A DNA stretch of 64,000 nucleotides from Notamacropus eugenii (Eukaryota; Chordata; Mammalia; Diprotodontia; Macropodidae): contig NC_092875.1 in assembly GCF_028372415.1 (NCBI RefSeq), forward strand, positions 29,023,712-29,087,711, given 5' to 3'. The position numbers and the translations under genes are program-made. The notes below the pieces were generated by a model, which made no database searches, was not told the origin of the DNA, and saw only the letters and a program-made list of their open reading frames with translations. This document shows, piece after piece, positions 21,450 through 31,765 of this stretch; the first letter of the stretch is position 1; the number at the start of each line of letters is the position of its first letter.

Positions 21450-21830
21450 GTGGCATAAGATTTTGAACTGGAGGGTCCTTAGAGGTCGTTTAATTTAACC
21501 CTTAATTTTATAGTTAAGGAAATAGAGACTAAGGAGATTTCATGACTTATCCACTGCCATTGGTTCATAGGATTGTAGATCTGGAATAGGAAGGCTTGGT
21601 TTTCTCTTCTGTAGACTAAGGAACTTGGCTTCTGAGGCTCCTTCCAATTCTTTCCTTCCTCCTTCCAAATTAATCTTTCCCATTTTAGTTCACCCTCCAA
21701 CAGAATTCCCTCCTGTTGTTTTAAAATGGCATCCAGAGTGGTTATGGCTTTTCCCCAAGTTCACACGGGTAGAAACTGACAAAGTTGGAATTTGAACAAA
21801 GGTGTTGTGACTCCCAGTCTTTTTCCATCT
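21450..21830 (-). repeat. MIR3-like fragments
   Basis: 21450-21580 ('actggagggtccttagaggt') and 21740-21830 ('gttggaatttgaacaaagg'), separated by unassigned C/T-rich sequence. Confidence 0.55.
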
Positions 21831-21875
21831 TACCCATGGTTAGAAAAACACATATTACCTGTGCAAACATGATCA

Positions 21876-22012
21876 AGTTCTGCCTCAGTTTCCTTATCTG
21901 TGAAATGGGGATGATGATAGCACCTACCTCCCAGGGTTGTTGTGAGAATAAAATATTTGTAAAGTTCTTTGCAAATCCTCAAGTCTTCTATAAATGTTAG
22001 CTATTATTATTC
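21876..22012 (+). repeat. MIR 3' half
   Basis: 'ctgcctcagtttccttatct', 'gggttgttgtgagaataaaa' and 'gttagctattattatt'. Confidence 0.8.
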
Positions 22013-22013
22013 T

Positions 22014-22270
22014 CTGGGCAGCTAGTTGGCACAGTGGATAAAGTGCTAGACCTGGACTCAGGGAAATGCATGTTCTTGAGTTCAAAACTATCCTCAGACA
22101 CTTACTAACTGTGTGACCCTGGGCAAGTCACTTAACCCTGTTTGCCTCAGTTTCTTCATCTGTCAAATGAGCTGGAGAAGGAAATGGTAAGCCACTCCAG
22201 GATCTTTGCCAACTCCAAAAAGGGCTACCTAGCAGTGTCTCGCACAAACTAGGAACTTAATAAGCTGAAT
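22014..22270 (+). repeat. SINE-R followed by L2 tail
   Basis: Head 'gggcagctagttggcacagt' at 22015, tail reaching 'aggatctttgccaactccaa' with the end truncated. 22225-22270 is L2-like ('aggaacttaataagctgaat'). Confidence 0.8.
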
Positions 22271-22349
22271 TGAAACCAAACCTAAATCTGTCTCCTTGGA
22301 AATTCCCCCCATGTTTCTTTAAGGTGAAATTTATCTTAACCGAAATCCA

Positions 22350-22745
22350 AATCTGCCCTGTGAACTAGGTATAGTTATCTTCGTTTTATAGATGAGAAAA
22401 CTGAGGCTGAGAATGATTAAGTGTTCAATGTCATACAGTGAGTTAATGTGTGAAATTTGCATTCAGGTCTTTTCTAATTCCAAGTCCAATGCTCTGTCCA
22501 CTGACCTATGTTGTCTCTCCCTGTGTGGCAGAAACATATAAAACTCCAGTGTCCATTCATTACATTAGACATTATTCATATAGGATGGCTATCAAAGTAT
22601 TAAAAGGCTTTTCTCATCTGCCATTTATCATTTCATGGTCATAGCATCTCCACAAAGTGAGCAAATATCATCATCCCCATTTACAAATGAGGAAACTGGA
22701 GAAGGTGAATTATTTCCCTGAAGTCACCCAGTAATCCAGCAAGGC
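22350..22745 (-). repeat. Two MIR copies
   Basis: 22350-22510 ('gatgagaaaactgaggctga', head 'ctgtccactgacctatg') and 22630-22745 ('catcatccccatttacaaat'). Confidence 0.65.
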
Positions 22746-23061
22746 AGCCGAGGACAATATTTCATAAGGTCCAAAGCTCAGCGAGTTCAATGACATCCAG
22801 AGGACCTGTCTTGGACCAATGACAAACATTTCCTAGGTTTGATTCTGTGAGAACAGTAGCATTTTCTCTCCGTGGTAAAAATCGAGTTCATTGTGATTTT
22901 TTTCTAAATGGAGGTAATATCTTAGACCACCCTGAGAAATCAGAGCTCATACCCTGCAAAAAAAATGGATGAGAAGAACTGGAGACATTTACCCTGCAGA
23001 AGAAAAGACTTAGACAGAGCCCATAGGGGTCTTTAAGCCTCTCTGGGGTTGAATGGAAGCT
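22746..23061. other. Unique sequence
   Basis: No repeat recognised. Retained CpGs at 'ctcagcgagttc', 'ctctccgtgg' and 'aaatcgagtt' hint at constraint but are too few to call. Confidence 0.3.
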
Positions 23062-23158
23062 CATTGTGAGGAGGGATTCTTTCATTCTTTGTATTTGTAT
23101 CCACAGGGCTTAGCACAGTGCCTGGCTCTTAATAGAAGCTTGATTAAATGATTGATTG
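23062..23158 (+). repeat. L2 3' end
   Basis: 'gcttagcacagtgcctggct' and 'aaatgattgattg'. Confidence 0.75.
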
Positions 23159-23239
23159 AAGTTTTCCTGGAAGAAGAGTAGTATTATAGTGGATGGTGAG
23201 CCACTCTAGTATTCTCTCTACTACATCCCTTAGCTGCCA

Positions 23240-23425
23240 TCAGGGATGACTAAAGATAGATTTTTTTAGTTGGAAAGGACATTAAAGCTCCCCTCATTTT
23301 GCAGCTAAAAAACTGTGGCTCAAAAAGTTAAAATGACTAGTCCAGACAGGATCGTACAGCTAATAGGTGTCTGGTCTGGGATTTGGACTCAGGTTTCCTT
23401 CACTCTGTGCACTATGCTAAGCTGT
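23240..23425 (-). repeat. MIR3-like SINE
   Basis: 'gttggaaaggacattaaagc' through 'ttggactcaggtttccttca'. Confidence 0.65.
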
Positions 23426-23925
23426 AGGAGGCCTCAAAGGCCATTAGCACCTCTCTGGGGAGGGCTGCTCATCCACCTTTGGTGTCCACCTCTCACTCAA
23501 CACTCACCTGTGGTTCCAGGAATCTGCGGCCTGCCCAGTGGCCACACCTCCATAAAACATTTTGGGATGGGCCAGCTAGGTTGAGGGAAGAGACTGGCTT
23601 TAAACCTGTTGGTGAGTTAAGGGGGTATCTACCCCAGGCATGTGAAGACTTCCCCTGGAAGAATGGGTGGATGAGAATAATTCATTCCCATGGCGGTGAA
23701 GGCACCTGAAGAAGGCGCTGTGGAATGCTTAGAGCTTGGGCAGATATTGAAGATACCAAGGTCACCCACTGCATCCTGGGCAATCACTAGTCACCTTGAC
23801 TTTTATCTTGATTCTTCAAGAGAGTGAGGCTGATGACTTTGTGCAACTCTGCCTCACTTAAATACAGTTCATGTACAAGTCAAGACATCACTCCATGCCT
23901 CTTCAAAAACAAAGAACAAGCAACA
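23426..23925 (+). mobile_element. Long composite SINE-like retroposon with SINE-W type tail
   Basis: About 500 bp. The last ~170 bp ('gcatcctgggcaatcactag', 'gagtgaggctgatgacttt', 'ctctgcctcacttaaat', 'aaaacaaagaacaagcaaca') parallel the SINE-W tail. The first ~330 bp ('gccacacctccataaaacat', 'gggtatctaccccaggca', 'ttcattcccatggcggtgaa') are not tRNA-like and I recall similar text repeated in marsupial genomes. Frames inside it are not conserved as protein. Confidence 0.6.
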
Positions 23926-24110
23926 GATGAGGAAACTGAGGCTCAGAAGAGAAAAATGACTTTTGAAATGTAAATGAGGAGCAGAGCCAGGAGTCAACCT
24001 GGATTCAAACCTTACCTCTGACATTTTTCCTTAAAATAGGATAAAAATATTGGAGGCATAGAGATTACTTCACAAGGTTATTGTGAGACTCACATGAGAA
24101 AATTTGTACT
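23926..24110. repeat. MIR fragments
   Basis: A reverse piece ('gatgaggaaactgaggctca') is followed by a plus piece ('aaggttattgtgagactcac'). Confidence 0.55.
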
Positions 24111-24114
24111 GGGG

Positions 24115-24400
24115 ATCAGTCAGTCAACATTTATTTAGCACTGCTTAGTGCCAGTTTCTGTGCTAAGAACTGCGACAGTCTCTGCCCTTGAGGAGCTTAC
24201 AAAACAAATGGGAGAAAATAAGATATAAAAAGAAGCTGAAAAGCAAGAAGGGAGGATTCGGACAAGGGAAGGATGAGAAGAGGACCATGACAGGGAATTC
24301 CAAATAAGACTAAGAGCAGAGGAGCTGGTAGGAAATGGGGAGAAGACTGTGCCAGGTCCCTTCATTAGATAGATGCACTGAAGTTCATGGCTCTGACCCA
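24115..24400 (-). repeat. L2 3' region
   Basis: 'cagtcaacatttatttagca' and 'cccttgaggagcttacaaaa', continuing into upstream L2 ('cagggaattccaaataag'). Confidence 0.7.
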
Positions 24401-24664
24401 CTGGGCAGAGGGTGGAGGGTACTGATGAGAAGGGAGTATCAAAACAGATTCAGTCTTGAAGGACAATGAGATTTCCCAATGATGAGTGTCCTGGGGAAGG
24501 AAACCATGATGGAGAAGTCCAAATGCAATGTTGCTGATTAGAAATGGATATCCCAAAAATCTTAATGCCTTTCAAAGTTCTAATAGCTTGAGCTATTAAA
24601 GTTTTAAGTTTCAATGGCTTAAAACTTCACTAAGACTTTTGGATACCCTGTCTATAAAGAGTTA
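24401..24664. other. Unassigned sequence
   Basis: A short inverted-looking stretch around 24580-24640 ('aaagttctaatagcttgagc', 'aatggcttaaaacttcac') could be a small DNA-transposon relic. Otherwise nothing recognised. Confidence 0.3.
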
Positions 24665-24945
24665 TATAAATAGCCTAGAGGCTATTAGGTGGTACTAGGT
24701 AGAGTGTTGGTGTCCAGAACACTTGCATTCATATCCTGACCCTCATCAGGGATCAGAAACTTTCTCAGTCAGTTTCTTCATCTGTAAAATGAGGAGAACA
24801 GCAGCACCTATTTTATAGGTTGTTGTGGGGAATTAAATGAGATAATATATGGATAAAACATTTCATTTAAGAAACCTGCTCAGCAGAGTCTAAAGCTTTG
24901 CACACCTCAGAATGTTATATAAATGCTAGTTATTGCTATTAGATG
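24665..24945 (+). repeat. MIR, full length
   Basis: Head 'aggtggtactaggtagagtg', 'ttcatctgtaaaatgaggag', 'ggttgttgtggggaattaaa' and end 'ataaatgctagttattgcta'. Confidence 0.75.
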
Positions 24946-24959
24946 TTATTTTTTTGGCC

Positions 24960-25215
24960 CCAGAGCGGGGAAACAGCAATAGGCTTATGTTACAAAGAGG
25001 CAAATTTAAGCTGAAGGGTAGGAAAAGCTTCCTAACGATGGGAGCTATTCCCAGAAGTAGAATGGTTATTGGCTTCCTATCCCTGGTGGTCTTCTGGCCA
25101 ACCGGGGATGACCACAGGTTGTGATTGCTATTGAAGGTATGTTTGTTCAGATGTGGCCTCCAGAGTCCTTGGCTTCCAGGATGGGATCTGTGGTTCCAGG
25201 GTAACTCTTCCTTCT
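24960..25215 (+). mobile_element. CR1/L3 LINE 3' end
   Basis: 'aggcaaatttaagctgaagg', 'gaaaagcttcctaacgatgg' and 'cccagaagtagaatgg' match the CR1 3' segment, in which a G/A-rich 'gaaggaagaacttcct' motif precedes 'tggaatgg'. Confidence 0.65.
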
Positions 25216-25527
25216 CCTGATATCTTAAGAGTCACATCATTTTCCCATTCAAAGGGTCTGAGGTCCAAAAAAAATGAGACATAGTTTGTCCAAACAGTGG
25301 ATTGAAGCTGAGACCACCCTGAAGGACTGATGATTTTTTCCAGAATCCTAGCTTAATTTTTTTCCCATCCAGAGAAAGACTGTGTGTGTTTTGTAGTGGT
25401 GAAAAATAATACAAATATTGCCTCATTGCTTCCGGGGTCACTCTGAGGATGAATGAATTAGCCTTTAAAAAAGCACTTTGAGTCAGGCTAAAAGGCATCC
25501 TCAAGTATAGGGCTGGTCTCTTGTTAC
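25216..25527. other. Unique sequence
   Basis: No repeat recognised. AT-rich, possible conserved non-coding DNA around 25330-25500. Confidence 0.3.
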
Positions 25528-25785
25528 TCATCTAAGTAGTATAGCATAATGGCTAGAAGCCCTGACTTAGGGTTGGAGGGATCTGGATTTGAACCTGTGG
25601 CATATTGGATAGACTGTTGGGCTTGGAGTCAAGAAAACTTGGGGTTATAGTCTGCTTTCTGGCATTTACTAGCCGTGTGACCCTGGATAAGTCCATTCTT
25701 AGATCTCAACTTCAGTTTCTTTATCTGTAAAATAAAGACAATAATAGCTGTAGTTGCCTATTTCACAGGTCTCAAGACCACAGGA
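25528..25785 (+). repeat. MIR head fragment and full MIR
   Basis: 25528-25595 carries a tRNA-like head ('gatctggatttgaacctg') and 25595-25785 restarts with a second head ('tggatagactgttgggct'), so two copies abut. Confidence 0.7.
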
Positions 25786-25985
25786 TTATTGACTCATAGA
25801 TGTAGAGCTGGAAGGGGACTCAAGTCATCTGGTCCAACCCCTTCATTTAATGAATAAGGAAACTGAAGCTCAGAAGAGTTCAGGTCAGGGTCACAGGGGA
25901 TTTGCCCAAGATCACAGCAAGTGAGAAATGAGATTTGAACATAGGTTCTATGATGCAACATCAATGTTCTTTCCACTGTACCAAA
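25786..25985 (-). repeat. MIR3-like SINE, full length
   Basis: 'catagatgtagagctggaag', 'catctggtccaaccccttca' and head 'ctttccactgtaccaaag', about 200 bp. Confidence 0.8.
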
Positions 25986-26037
25986 GTAGTGTGTGTAAAA
26001 TACGCTCCAAACCCTAAAGTTTTATTTAAACTTTAAA

Positions 26038-26242
26038 TAAAATCTCTTCCTCCTCTTTTCTTCTTCCTCTTCTTCTTTTTCTCCTCCTTCTCCTTTTTTC
26101 TTCTCCTCCTCTTCCTCCTTCTTCTCCTTCTTCTTCATCTCTTCCTCCTTTTCCTTCTCTCTTTTCTCCTTCTTTCTTCCTCTTCTGTCTTTTCCTTCTT
26201 TCTTCTCCTTCCTCCTCTTCTTTTTCATCATCATCATCATCC
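26038..26242 (+). repeat. Polypyrimidine tract (CTT/CCT)n plus short (ATC)n
   Basis: About 190 bases with no purine except isolated sites, then 'catcatcatcatcatc'. The antisense Lys/Glu-rich frames are artefacts of this tract. Confidence 0.95.
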
Positions 26243-26249
26243 CACCTCA

Positions 26250-26415
26250 ACCAGTATCTGTGTAATCATAGGCAACTCATCCTATCTTTCTGAACCTCAG
26301 TTTCTCCAGCTATAAAATGGGGATAATGATACCTATAGTACCTCCCTCACAGGATTATCAGAAGAATCAAAGTTCTTTGCAAACCTTAAATCTCTCTGCA
26401 AGAAGAAGCTGTTAT
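26250..26415 (+). repeat. MIR
   Basis: 'gaacctcagtttctccagct', 'atggggataatgatacctat' and 'gctgttattatca'. The pyrimidine tract abuts it. Confidence 0.75.
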
Positions 26416-26519
26416 TATCATAAAAATAAATTTTTTTGGCAGTGGTAATATGGCTTGATTACCTTCCTCCCCTTACCAAAAGCTGGTAGGAGAAAATGGG
26501 CTACAATTTGCTACAGATC

Positions 26520-27015
26520 TAAAGAAAACTTGTAAAACCTGGAAAGACTTCTGTGAACTGATGCTGAGCGAAAGTGAGCAGAACCAGGAGAACACTTACA
26601 TAGTAACAGCAACATTGTAACAGTAACAGCAACTTTGGTACACTTAGCTCTTCTCAGCAATGCATGGATCTAAGACAATTCCAAAAGACTCATGATGGAA
26701 AAAGCTGTCCACATCCAGAGAAAGAACTGTGGAGTCTGAGTGCAGATGGAAGCGTACTATTTGCCCTCTCTTTTTTTTCTTTCTCATGGTTTTTTCTTTT
26801 GTTCTGATTCTTCTTTCACAGCATGACTATATGTTTAATATGATTGTACATGTATGGCCTATGTCACATTTGCATGCCGTCTTGGGGAGGGAGCAGGGTA
26901 GGGAGGAAGGGAGAAAAAAATTTTGGAATTCAAAATCTTGTAAAAGTGAATGTTGAAAGCTATCTTTATATGTAATTGGAAAAAAATACTGTTAAATGAA
27001 ATTTTAAAAATACGG
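26520..27015 (+). mobile_element. LINE-1 3'UTR
   Basis: 'acctggaaagacttctgtga', 'gagcagaaccaggagaacac', 'ccacatccagagaaagaact' and 'gttgaaagctatctttatat' follow marsupial L1 order, ending in an A-rich tail. It contains only the non-coding end. A 'gtaacagcaa' triplication sits near 26600. Confidence 0.9.
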
Positions 27016-27477
27016 AAAACTTTTTCTTTGCCCAGCTGCTGCCTTGTGTTCTTTGCATATTTCCAGGGCTTGGTGACCAATACACTTTACATGGCCAGAG
27101 CAGATTCCTTCAAACCTACTTAGAGCCTGTTGACTGACAAGGAGGGCTGTCAAAAGACCCACCTAGCTGCCATCAACACTCCTGCTTTTTCCGGCTATGG
27201 AAATACTTGTCCCCACACAGAGCCCAGAAATCCCTGGGGTTCAAAGGCAGGATGGTACCTGAGTCAAGCATCCTGCTAGATCTCTCTCAGCACTGAAGGA
27301 ATTGGGACTGGCTTGCTGCCTCAGCTGGCCTGCATCTAAAGAGGGCCAATTCCCTTCCGATTGTCTTTTAATTGCGCTGCAGCCTGTTGGCTGGAATAAT
27401 AGATGGAAATCATGAAGCCTTGACTCGAATGGGCAGCAGGGGGTGTTTATGTGTTATTTCCCTTACCCAGGGAAAGC
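27016..27477. other. Unique sequence with possible CTCF-like site
   Basis: Repeat-free. 27433-27445 'gcagcagggggtg' fits the CTCF core at 11 of 13 positions. 27360-27420 ('cttttaattgcgctgcag') looks potentially conserved. Confidence 0.35.
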
Positions 27478-27575
27478 TTTGTTCCAAATCAGCATCTGGT
27501 CCAGGGAGGATCAAAAAACCCAATTATCCAGCAGGGTTTGATGGGAAAATAAAGAGGTGAGCTAGACTTGTTCAC
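27478..27575 (+). repeat. Local duplicate, copy 1
   Basis: Landmarks 'tccagggaggatcaaaa', 'cccaattatccagcaggg', 'tttgatgggaaaataa' and 'gctagacttgttc' recur in order at 29866-29962. Confidence 0.8.
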
Positions 27576-27769
27576 TTTTCTCCATTAGTGCATTTGAATT
27601 TGGGGATCTAGGGGTCCGACCTTTTTCCCTCACTGCATTTTCTCTTAGATTCTTGCTAATTTGATTTTGCTGTCTGTTTTGTGGGCATTGTTGGGTTGAA
27701 TTACAATGGGGGAAAGCACAGATCAGGCTGATATGTGATGTATCTGGGAACCATGGGGTTTGAGTGAGT

Positions 27770-27885
27770 ACCTAGGATAGGCTTAATGGATGTTTGTTCT
27801 GTAAAACTTGGTCTCAATCAAAAGGCTGCACCCAAGGACCTAGAAGGTCACATGTGGTCTTGAGTCTGCAAGTTCCACACCCCTG
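27770..27885 (+). mobile_element. hAT-like MITE family 2, right half
   Basis: 'tttgttctgtaaaacttggt', 'caaaaggctgcacccaagga' and 'agttccacacccctg' match the 3' half of a palindromic MITE whose terminus is 'caggggtggggaac'. The other end is degraded. Confidence 0.65.
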
Positions 27886-27889
27886 TGCC

Positions 27890-28045
27890 TAGAACTTCTC
27901 ACAATAACCTTTTGTAGCTATGTAAATTCACTAGGCATTTATTATCTCCATTTTACAGATGAGGAAACTGAGGGCTCAGTCTTTAAGTGAGTTGCTCATG
28001 ATTACATAGCAATTAAGTGCCAGAGGTAGGATTTCGAAGATCTCT
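27890..28045 (-). repeat. MIR
   Basis: 'ttatctccattttacagatg' and 'cagaggtaggatttcgaag'. Confidence 0.75.
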
Positions 28046-28079
28046 TCTCACTCTTTTTAGGGATCTCTACATAGTATAG

Positions 28080-28200
28080 GAATCAGTTAGATCCTACTCC
28101 AACCCTTTGATGGTCATTGGAAGCTACTAAATGTTGGATAATAAGGGTGTTGAGCAGGATTGGTCTGATCTGGAAATAATCCATTTTAAATGACTTCCTG
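28080..28200 (-). repeat. L2 internal 3' region
   Basis: 'tgagcaggattggtctgatc' corresponds to the reverse L2 segment also seen at 29092. Confidence 0.5.
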
Positions 28201-28214
28201 ACCCCAAGTTCAGC

Positions 28215-28935
28215 ACAAAAGCCACAATGCCTCTAGACTAGGAGGCAGTGAGTTCTCCTCCTGGGAGGCTGAGTGAAAGATACAAGAGGCAGATTTAGGC
28301 TTGATGTAAAAAAAAACCAACAAACTTCTTAAAAATGAGAGCTTCCTAGCAAAGTAGAATGGGCAGCTAGGCGGCGCCCTAGTGCATAGAGCACCAGGTC
28401 TGGAGGCAGGAAGACCTAAATTCAAATTTGTCCTCAGATACTTGCTAGCTGTGTGACCCTGGGCAAGTCACGTAACTGTTTGCCTCAGTTTCCTCCTATG
28501 TAAAATGAGTTGGTGAAGGAAATGGCAAACCATTCCAGTGTCTCTACCAAGAACAGCAATAAAGAGGTAGATTAGACTATCTTTTTTATTAAGTTGTTAT
28601 AGTGTGCAGAGCACTATGCTAAGTGGGGGGCGGGATATAAATACAAGTAAAAAAGAAGACAGCCCCTGCCCTCAAGGAACTTATATTCTAAAGGGAGAAA
28701 ACAACATATAAAAGGGATGACACTTCCTCCAAGAATGTTCCAAAGAGTACTCACCCATTGGAGGAGAAGTTGAAAGAGGGGGACTGTGGGTTTCCCTTCA
28801 ATGGAGTCCTTCACACAGACACTGGAGGACCGTTTTGGGAGGATGTCAAGGGAGATTCCTGTTTTGGTATGGGTTGGACAAGAGGGCCTGTCGGCTCCCT
28901 TTCACATCTGAGGTTCAGTAATTCTGTGAAGCAAG
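28215..28935 (+). mobile_element. CR1/L3 3' end split by a SINE-R and an L2 piece
   Basis: 28215-28362 ('aagaggcagatttaggcttg') and 28730-28935 ('gggagattcctgttttggta', 'tgggttggacaagagggcct') are the two parts. 28363-28556 is a SINE-R (head 'ggcagctaggcggcgcccta') and 28575-28705 a reverse L2 end ('ctcaaggaacttatattc'). Confidence 0.65.
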
Positions 28936-29030
28936 CCACATGCACCCCTCTCTGGACCTCAGTTTCCCCTTTTGTAAAACCAGGGAGTCAACCTAGTTGG
29001 TCTCTGAGGTCCCTAGTTTTCTAGGATTCT
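28935..29030 (+). repeat. MIR3-like 3' part
   Basis: 'acctcagtttccccttttgt' and 'ggtctctgaggtccctagtt'. Confidence 0.65.
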
Positions 29031-29091
29031 ATATATAGCAACAGGAATCAGAGTTGGCACCTGCTACACTGTTGGCAGTTGTCTAGGGTTA

Positions 29092-29175
29092 GTAAAAATT
29101 AGATCATCAGGGTGCTGAGCAGGATTGGTCTGTCCTGTAAATAATCAATTTAAAATGGATATGAAGGGATTTCTG
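29092..29175 (-). repeat. L2 internal fragment
   Basis: 'gctgagcaggattggtctgt' then 'taaataatcaatttaaaatg', paralogous to 28150-28190. Confidence 0.5.
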
Positions 29176-29269
29176 ATGATTCTCTTGGCAGGGCCGTTTC
29201 CAAACTGTGGGAAGGGGAACATTTAGGACTTTTTTGTGAGTCTTTCTAATCTCACCCACAATGGTAGAA

Positions 29270-29815
29270 AGAGCTCTCAGCTCAAATTCTGCTTCAGACG
29301 CTTACTAGTTAAGTGACTCTGGGCAAGTCACTTAAGTGCCTCAGTTTCCCCTTCTGAAAAATGAGGATATTGGATTCAATGACATCCAGTGTCCCTCCTA
29401 ATATATGATGCTATGACCCTAGGCCCCCTAATCCCTAATATATCTCAATGAAAACCTCATTATAAGGGGTCTCCATTACTCTGAGTCTCTATGGAAATAT
29501 TTTCAAGAACGCTTTTGGCCTCCTGAATCAAGTGAGTTGTCATCAGTGAGAAAACTAAAGGTGAAGTAGTCTCCAATTTACCCCACAAAGATTCCTGGAG
29601 CAGTTACACTACAAGGTGAGGGCACCTACCATGCTGGCCTCAGGAGCCAGGAAAACTGAAGGTTCGTATCCCACCTTTGACTCTTCCTGGCTGTGTGACC
29701 CTAGGCACCTAACTTCTCTGGGTCTCAGTCTCCTCACCTGGACATGAGCAGGTTGAACTATATGGTTTCTAAGGTCCCTGTCAATTTTAAATCTATATTC
29801 CTATGATAGTAAAGA
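29270..29815 (+). repeat. Two MIR3-like copies
   Basis: 29270-29420 ('tctgggcaagtcacttaagt') and 29600-29815 (full: 'gtgtgaccctaggcacctaa', 'ggttgaactatatggtttct'), separated by unassigned sequence. Confidence 0.7.
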
Positions 29816-29865
29816 TTTCTCTCCTGAGTTATAGGCAATTCATGAGCTGCCCTGGTGGAAGGAAC

Positions 29866-29962
29866 TGGTGTTTTAAATCAGTATCTGATCCAGGGAGGAT
29901 TAAAAGACCCAATTATCCAGCAGAGATTTGATGGGAAAATAAGAGACAGGCTAGATTTATTC
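29866..29962 (+). repeat. Local duplicate, copy 2
   Basis: Second copy of 27478-27575, about 84 percent alike by eye, ending directly at the SINE-R head. Confidence 0.8.
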
Positions 29963-29965
29963 GAG

Positions 29966-30205
29966 ATAGCTAGGTGCTATAGTGGATAGAGTGCCAGGCC
30001 TGGAGTCAGCAAGTCTCGTCTTCCTGAGTTCAAATCTGACCTCAGGTATTTACTAGCTGTGTGATCCTGGGTCTGTTACTTATCCCTGTTTGCCTCAATT
30101 TCCTCATCTGTAAAATGGGTTGGAGAAGGAAATGGCAAACCATCCAGTAGTATCCCTGCCAAGAAAACCCCAGATGGGGTCATGGAGGAGTCAGAAATGG
30201 CCAAA
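29966..30205 (+). repeat. SINE-R
   Basis: Head 'gctaggtgctatagtggata', tail 'gccaagaaaaccccagatgg'. Full length. Confidence 0.9.
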
Positions 30206-30684
30206 ACACCTACTATTATTATCATTATAATTAAAACATGCCTGTCACACTTGGTCTTTCCAGTCCCCATTTCCCCCATTGCTAGTTCCCCTTTGCCTAG
30301 TTACTTCATAAATGTTTTGCATTAACTTGTATGGGTCCATGTGGCTCTCTCCAACCTAATGTAAGGTCCTTGAAGGCAGAGACAGTTAGGGGTTTGTATC
30401 TAGCCAGGTAGCAGAGAAGTAAGCGCTCCCTCAATGCACTCCCTTGACTACATGTGCTGTGCTCCATGCAGGGACAGGTATCCCAAGTTTCTATGGTCCT
30501 CCTTGTTGAACCTGGGACCTCCCTGAATTTTTTCAGTTTGCTAATGAGGCTACAGTAGGAAGAACCTTCTGATAATACAAGGGACTGAGTCAGGGAAGAA
30601 ATTAACAAAGGAAATCTGTCACTTTGAGAATGGGGCTGTTCTTGGCTTGAGATGACTGGGAATCAGGGAGATCGGCTGGTGGCA
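30206..30684. other. Unassigned with weak L2 fragment
   Basis: 30340-30400 resembles L2 ('aaggtccttgaaggcagaga'). The minus-strand frame 30306-30608 has no recognisable domain. Confidence 0.35.
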
Positions 30685-30850
30685 TGGGGGAAAGATCACG
30701 TAGTTGGAGTCAGAGAACTTGGGTTTGAATCCCAGCTGTGTAACCTCAAACCACTTAAGCTGTCTGGGTCTCAGTTTCCTCCCCTGTACAATTAGGGAGC
30801 TGGATTAGAAGTCCTCCAGACTTCCTTCTAGACTGACTTCTCCACTTGTC
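30685..30850 (+). repeat. MIR3-like SINE
   Basis: 'gggtttgaatcccagctgtg' and 'ggtctcagtttcctcccctg'. Confidence 0.7.
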
Positions 30851-30859
30851 ATCCTTTCA

Positions 30860-31010
30860 TACTGTCTTCAAGATGACTCTCAGTTCTCATGTTCCCCCAG
30901 ATTCTCTCTTTTCTGGACTAAACGTTCCCAGTTCCTTCACACAGTCTTTATATGTCATAACCTCCCTTCATCAGAATGGTCTCCTTTCTCACGATATTCT
31001 TTAACTCACA
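30860..31010 (-). mobile_element. CR1/L3 fragment
   Basis: 'tctggactaaacgttcccag' and 'cagtctttatatgtcataac' are the reverse of the CR1 segment 'ctggggatgtttagcctgga'. Confidence 0.6.
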
Positions 31011-31029
31011 TGTTCTCTTTGATTTTAAC

Positions 31030-31265
31030 ATCCCTTAACATTTTAAAAAATGATTAGGGACATCCAAAGACTTTTGCTTTATATGAGTTTTATCTACCAA
31101 TATCTTCCATATTAGAAATTTAAATGCCTTTATTATATTAATAAATAATAATGATGAATTTCATAATAATAAAAATAGTTTTGACCTCACAGACCTCCTG
31201 AAAAGCTCTTGGGGAGCCCTGAGGATCTCTAAACTGTACTCTAAAAACTGCTGCTCTAGTTTTCC
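31030..31265. mobile_element. hAT-like MITE family 3
   Basis: 'gttttatctaccaatatctt', 'aaaaatagttttgacctcac' and terminus 'aaaaactgctgctctag' match a known mammalian hAT-type element. 34965-35155 is a related copy in the other orientation. Confidence 0.6.
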
Positions 31266-31284
31266 AATGGACTTCTTAAAATAT

Positions 31285-31765
31285 AGGCACCTTGAGTCAA
31301 ATACTCTACCTCATTTTACAAAAACAGGACCCAGGGAGAAGCAGGGATTTAAATGCTCATGGTCATGGAGTTAATTTGTAGGAGAGGTGGTATTTGAACC
31401 AAGGTCATCTGAGGACATCACCAGGGGTCTTGCCACAGGTACCTTTATAATGCTTAAGAGCTGGAAGGGAATTTAGAGGCCATTGGTCCAAACCTTTCAT
31501 TTTTCAAGGAAATGGAGGCTCAGGGAAGTGAACAGCTTTGGCCAAGGTGGCACCAATAGTAAATCTCAGTGGTTAAGGCTTCTTCTATATTACTTGGTAG
31601 CCATCTCATATTTGTTTACCTGGTTGCATGCTGTTTCTTCTTAATCCAACTTAAGACCCTCAAAGGCATAGAGCATTTAGTTTTTGTTTTGGTATATCCA
31701 GTATCCAACACAATGCCTGTCACATAGTAGGTGTTTAATAATGCTCGTTGAATTCAATTGAGCAC
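31285..31765. repeat. MIR (-), MIR3-like (-), L2 end (+)
   Basis: 31285-31425 MIR; 31450-31575 'gagctggaagggaatttaga'; 31625-31765 'gcctgtcacatagtaggtgt'. Confidence 0.65.

Noticed and set aside
22014-22120. tRNA gene suggested by A/B-box-like SINE heads
   Set aside because: The heads lack a complete cloverleaf and continue into SINE bodies. They are tRNA-derived retroposons.
23315-23709. Overlapping plus-strand frames as a coding exon
   Set aside because: They lie over a MIR3-like copy and a dispersed retroposon-like sequence.
26022-26250. Lys/Glu-rich minus-strand frames
   Set aside because: Antisense of the CTT/CCT tract.
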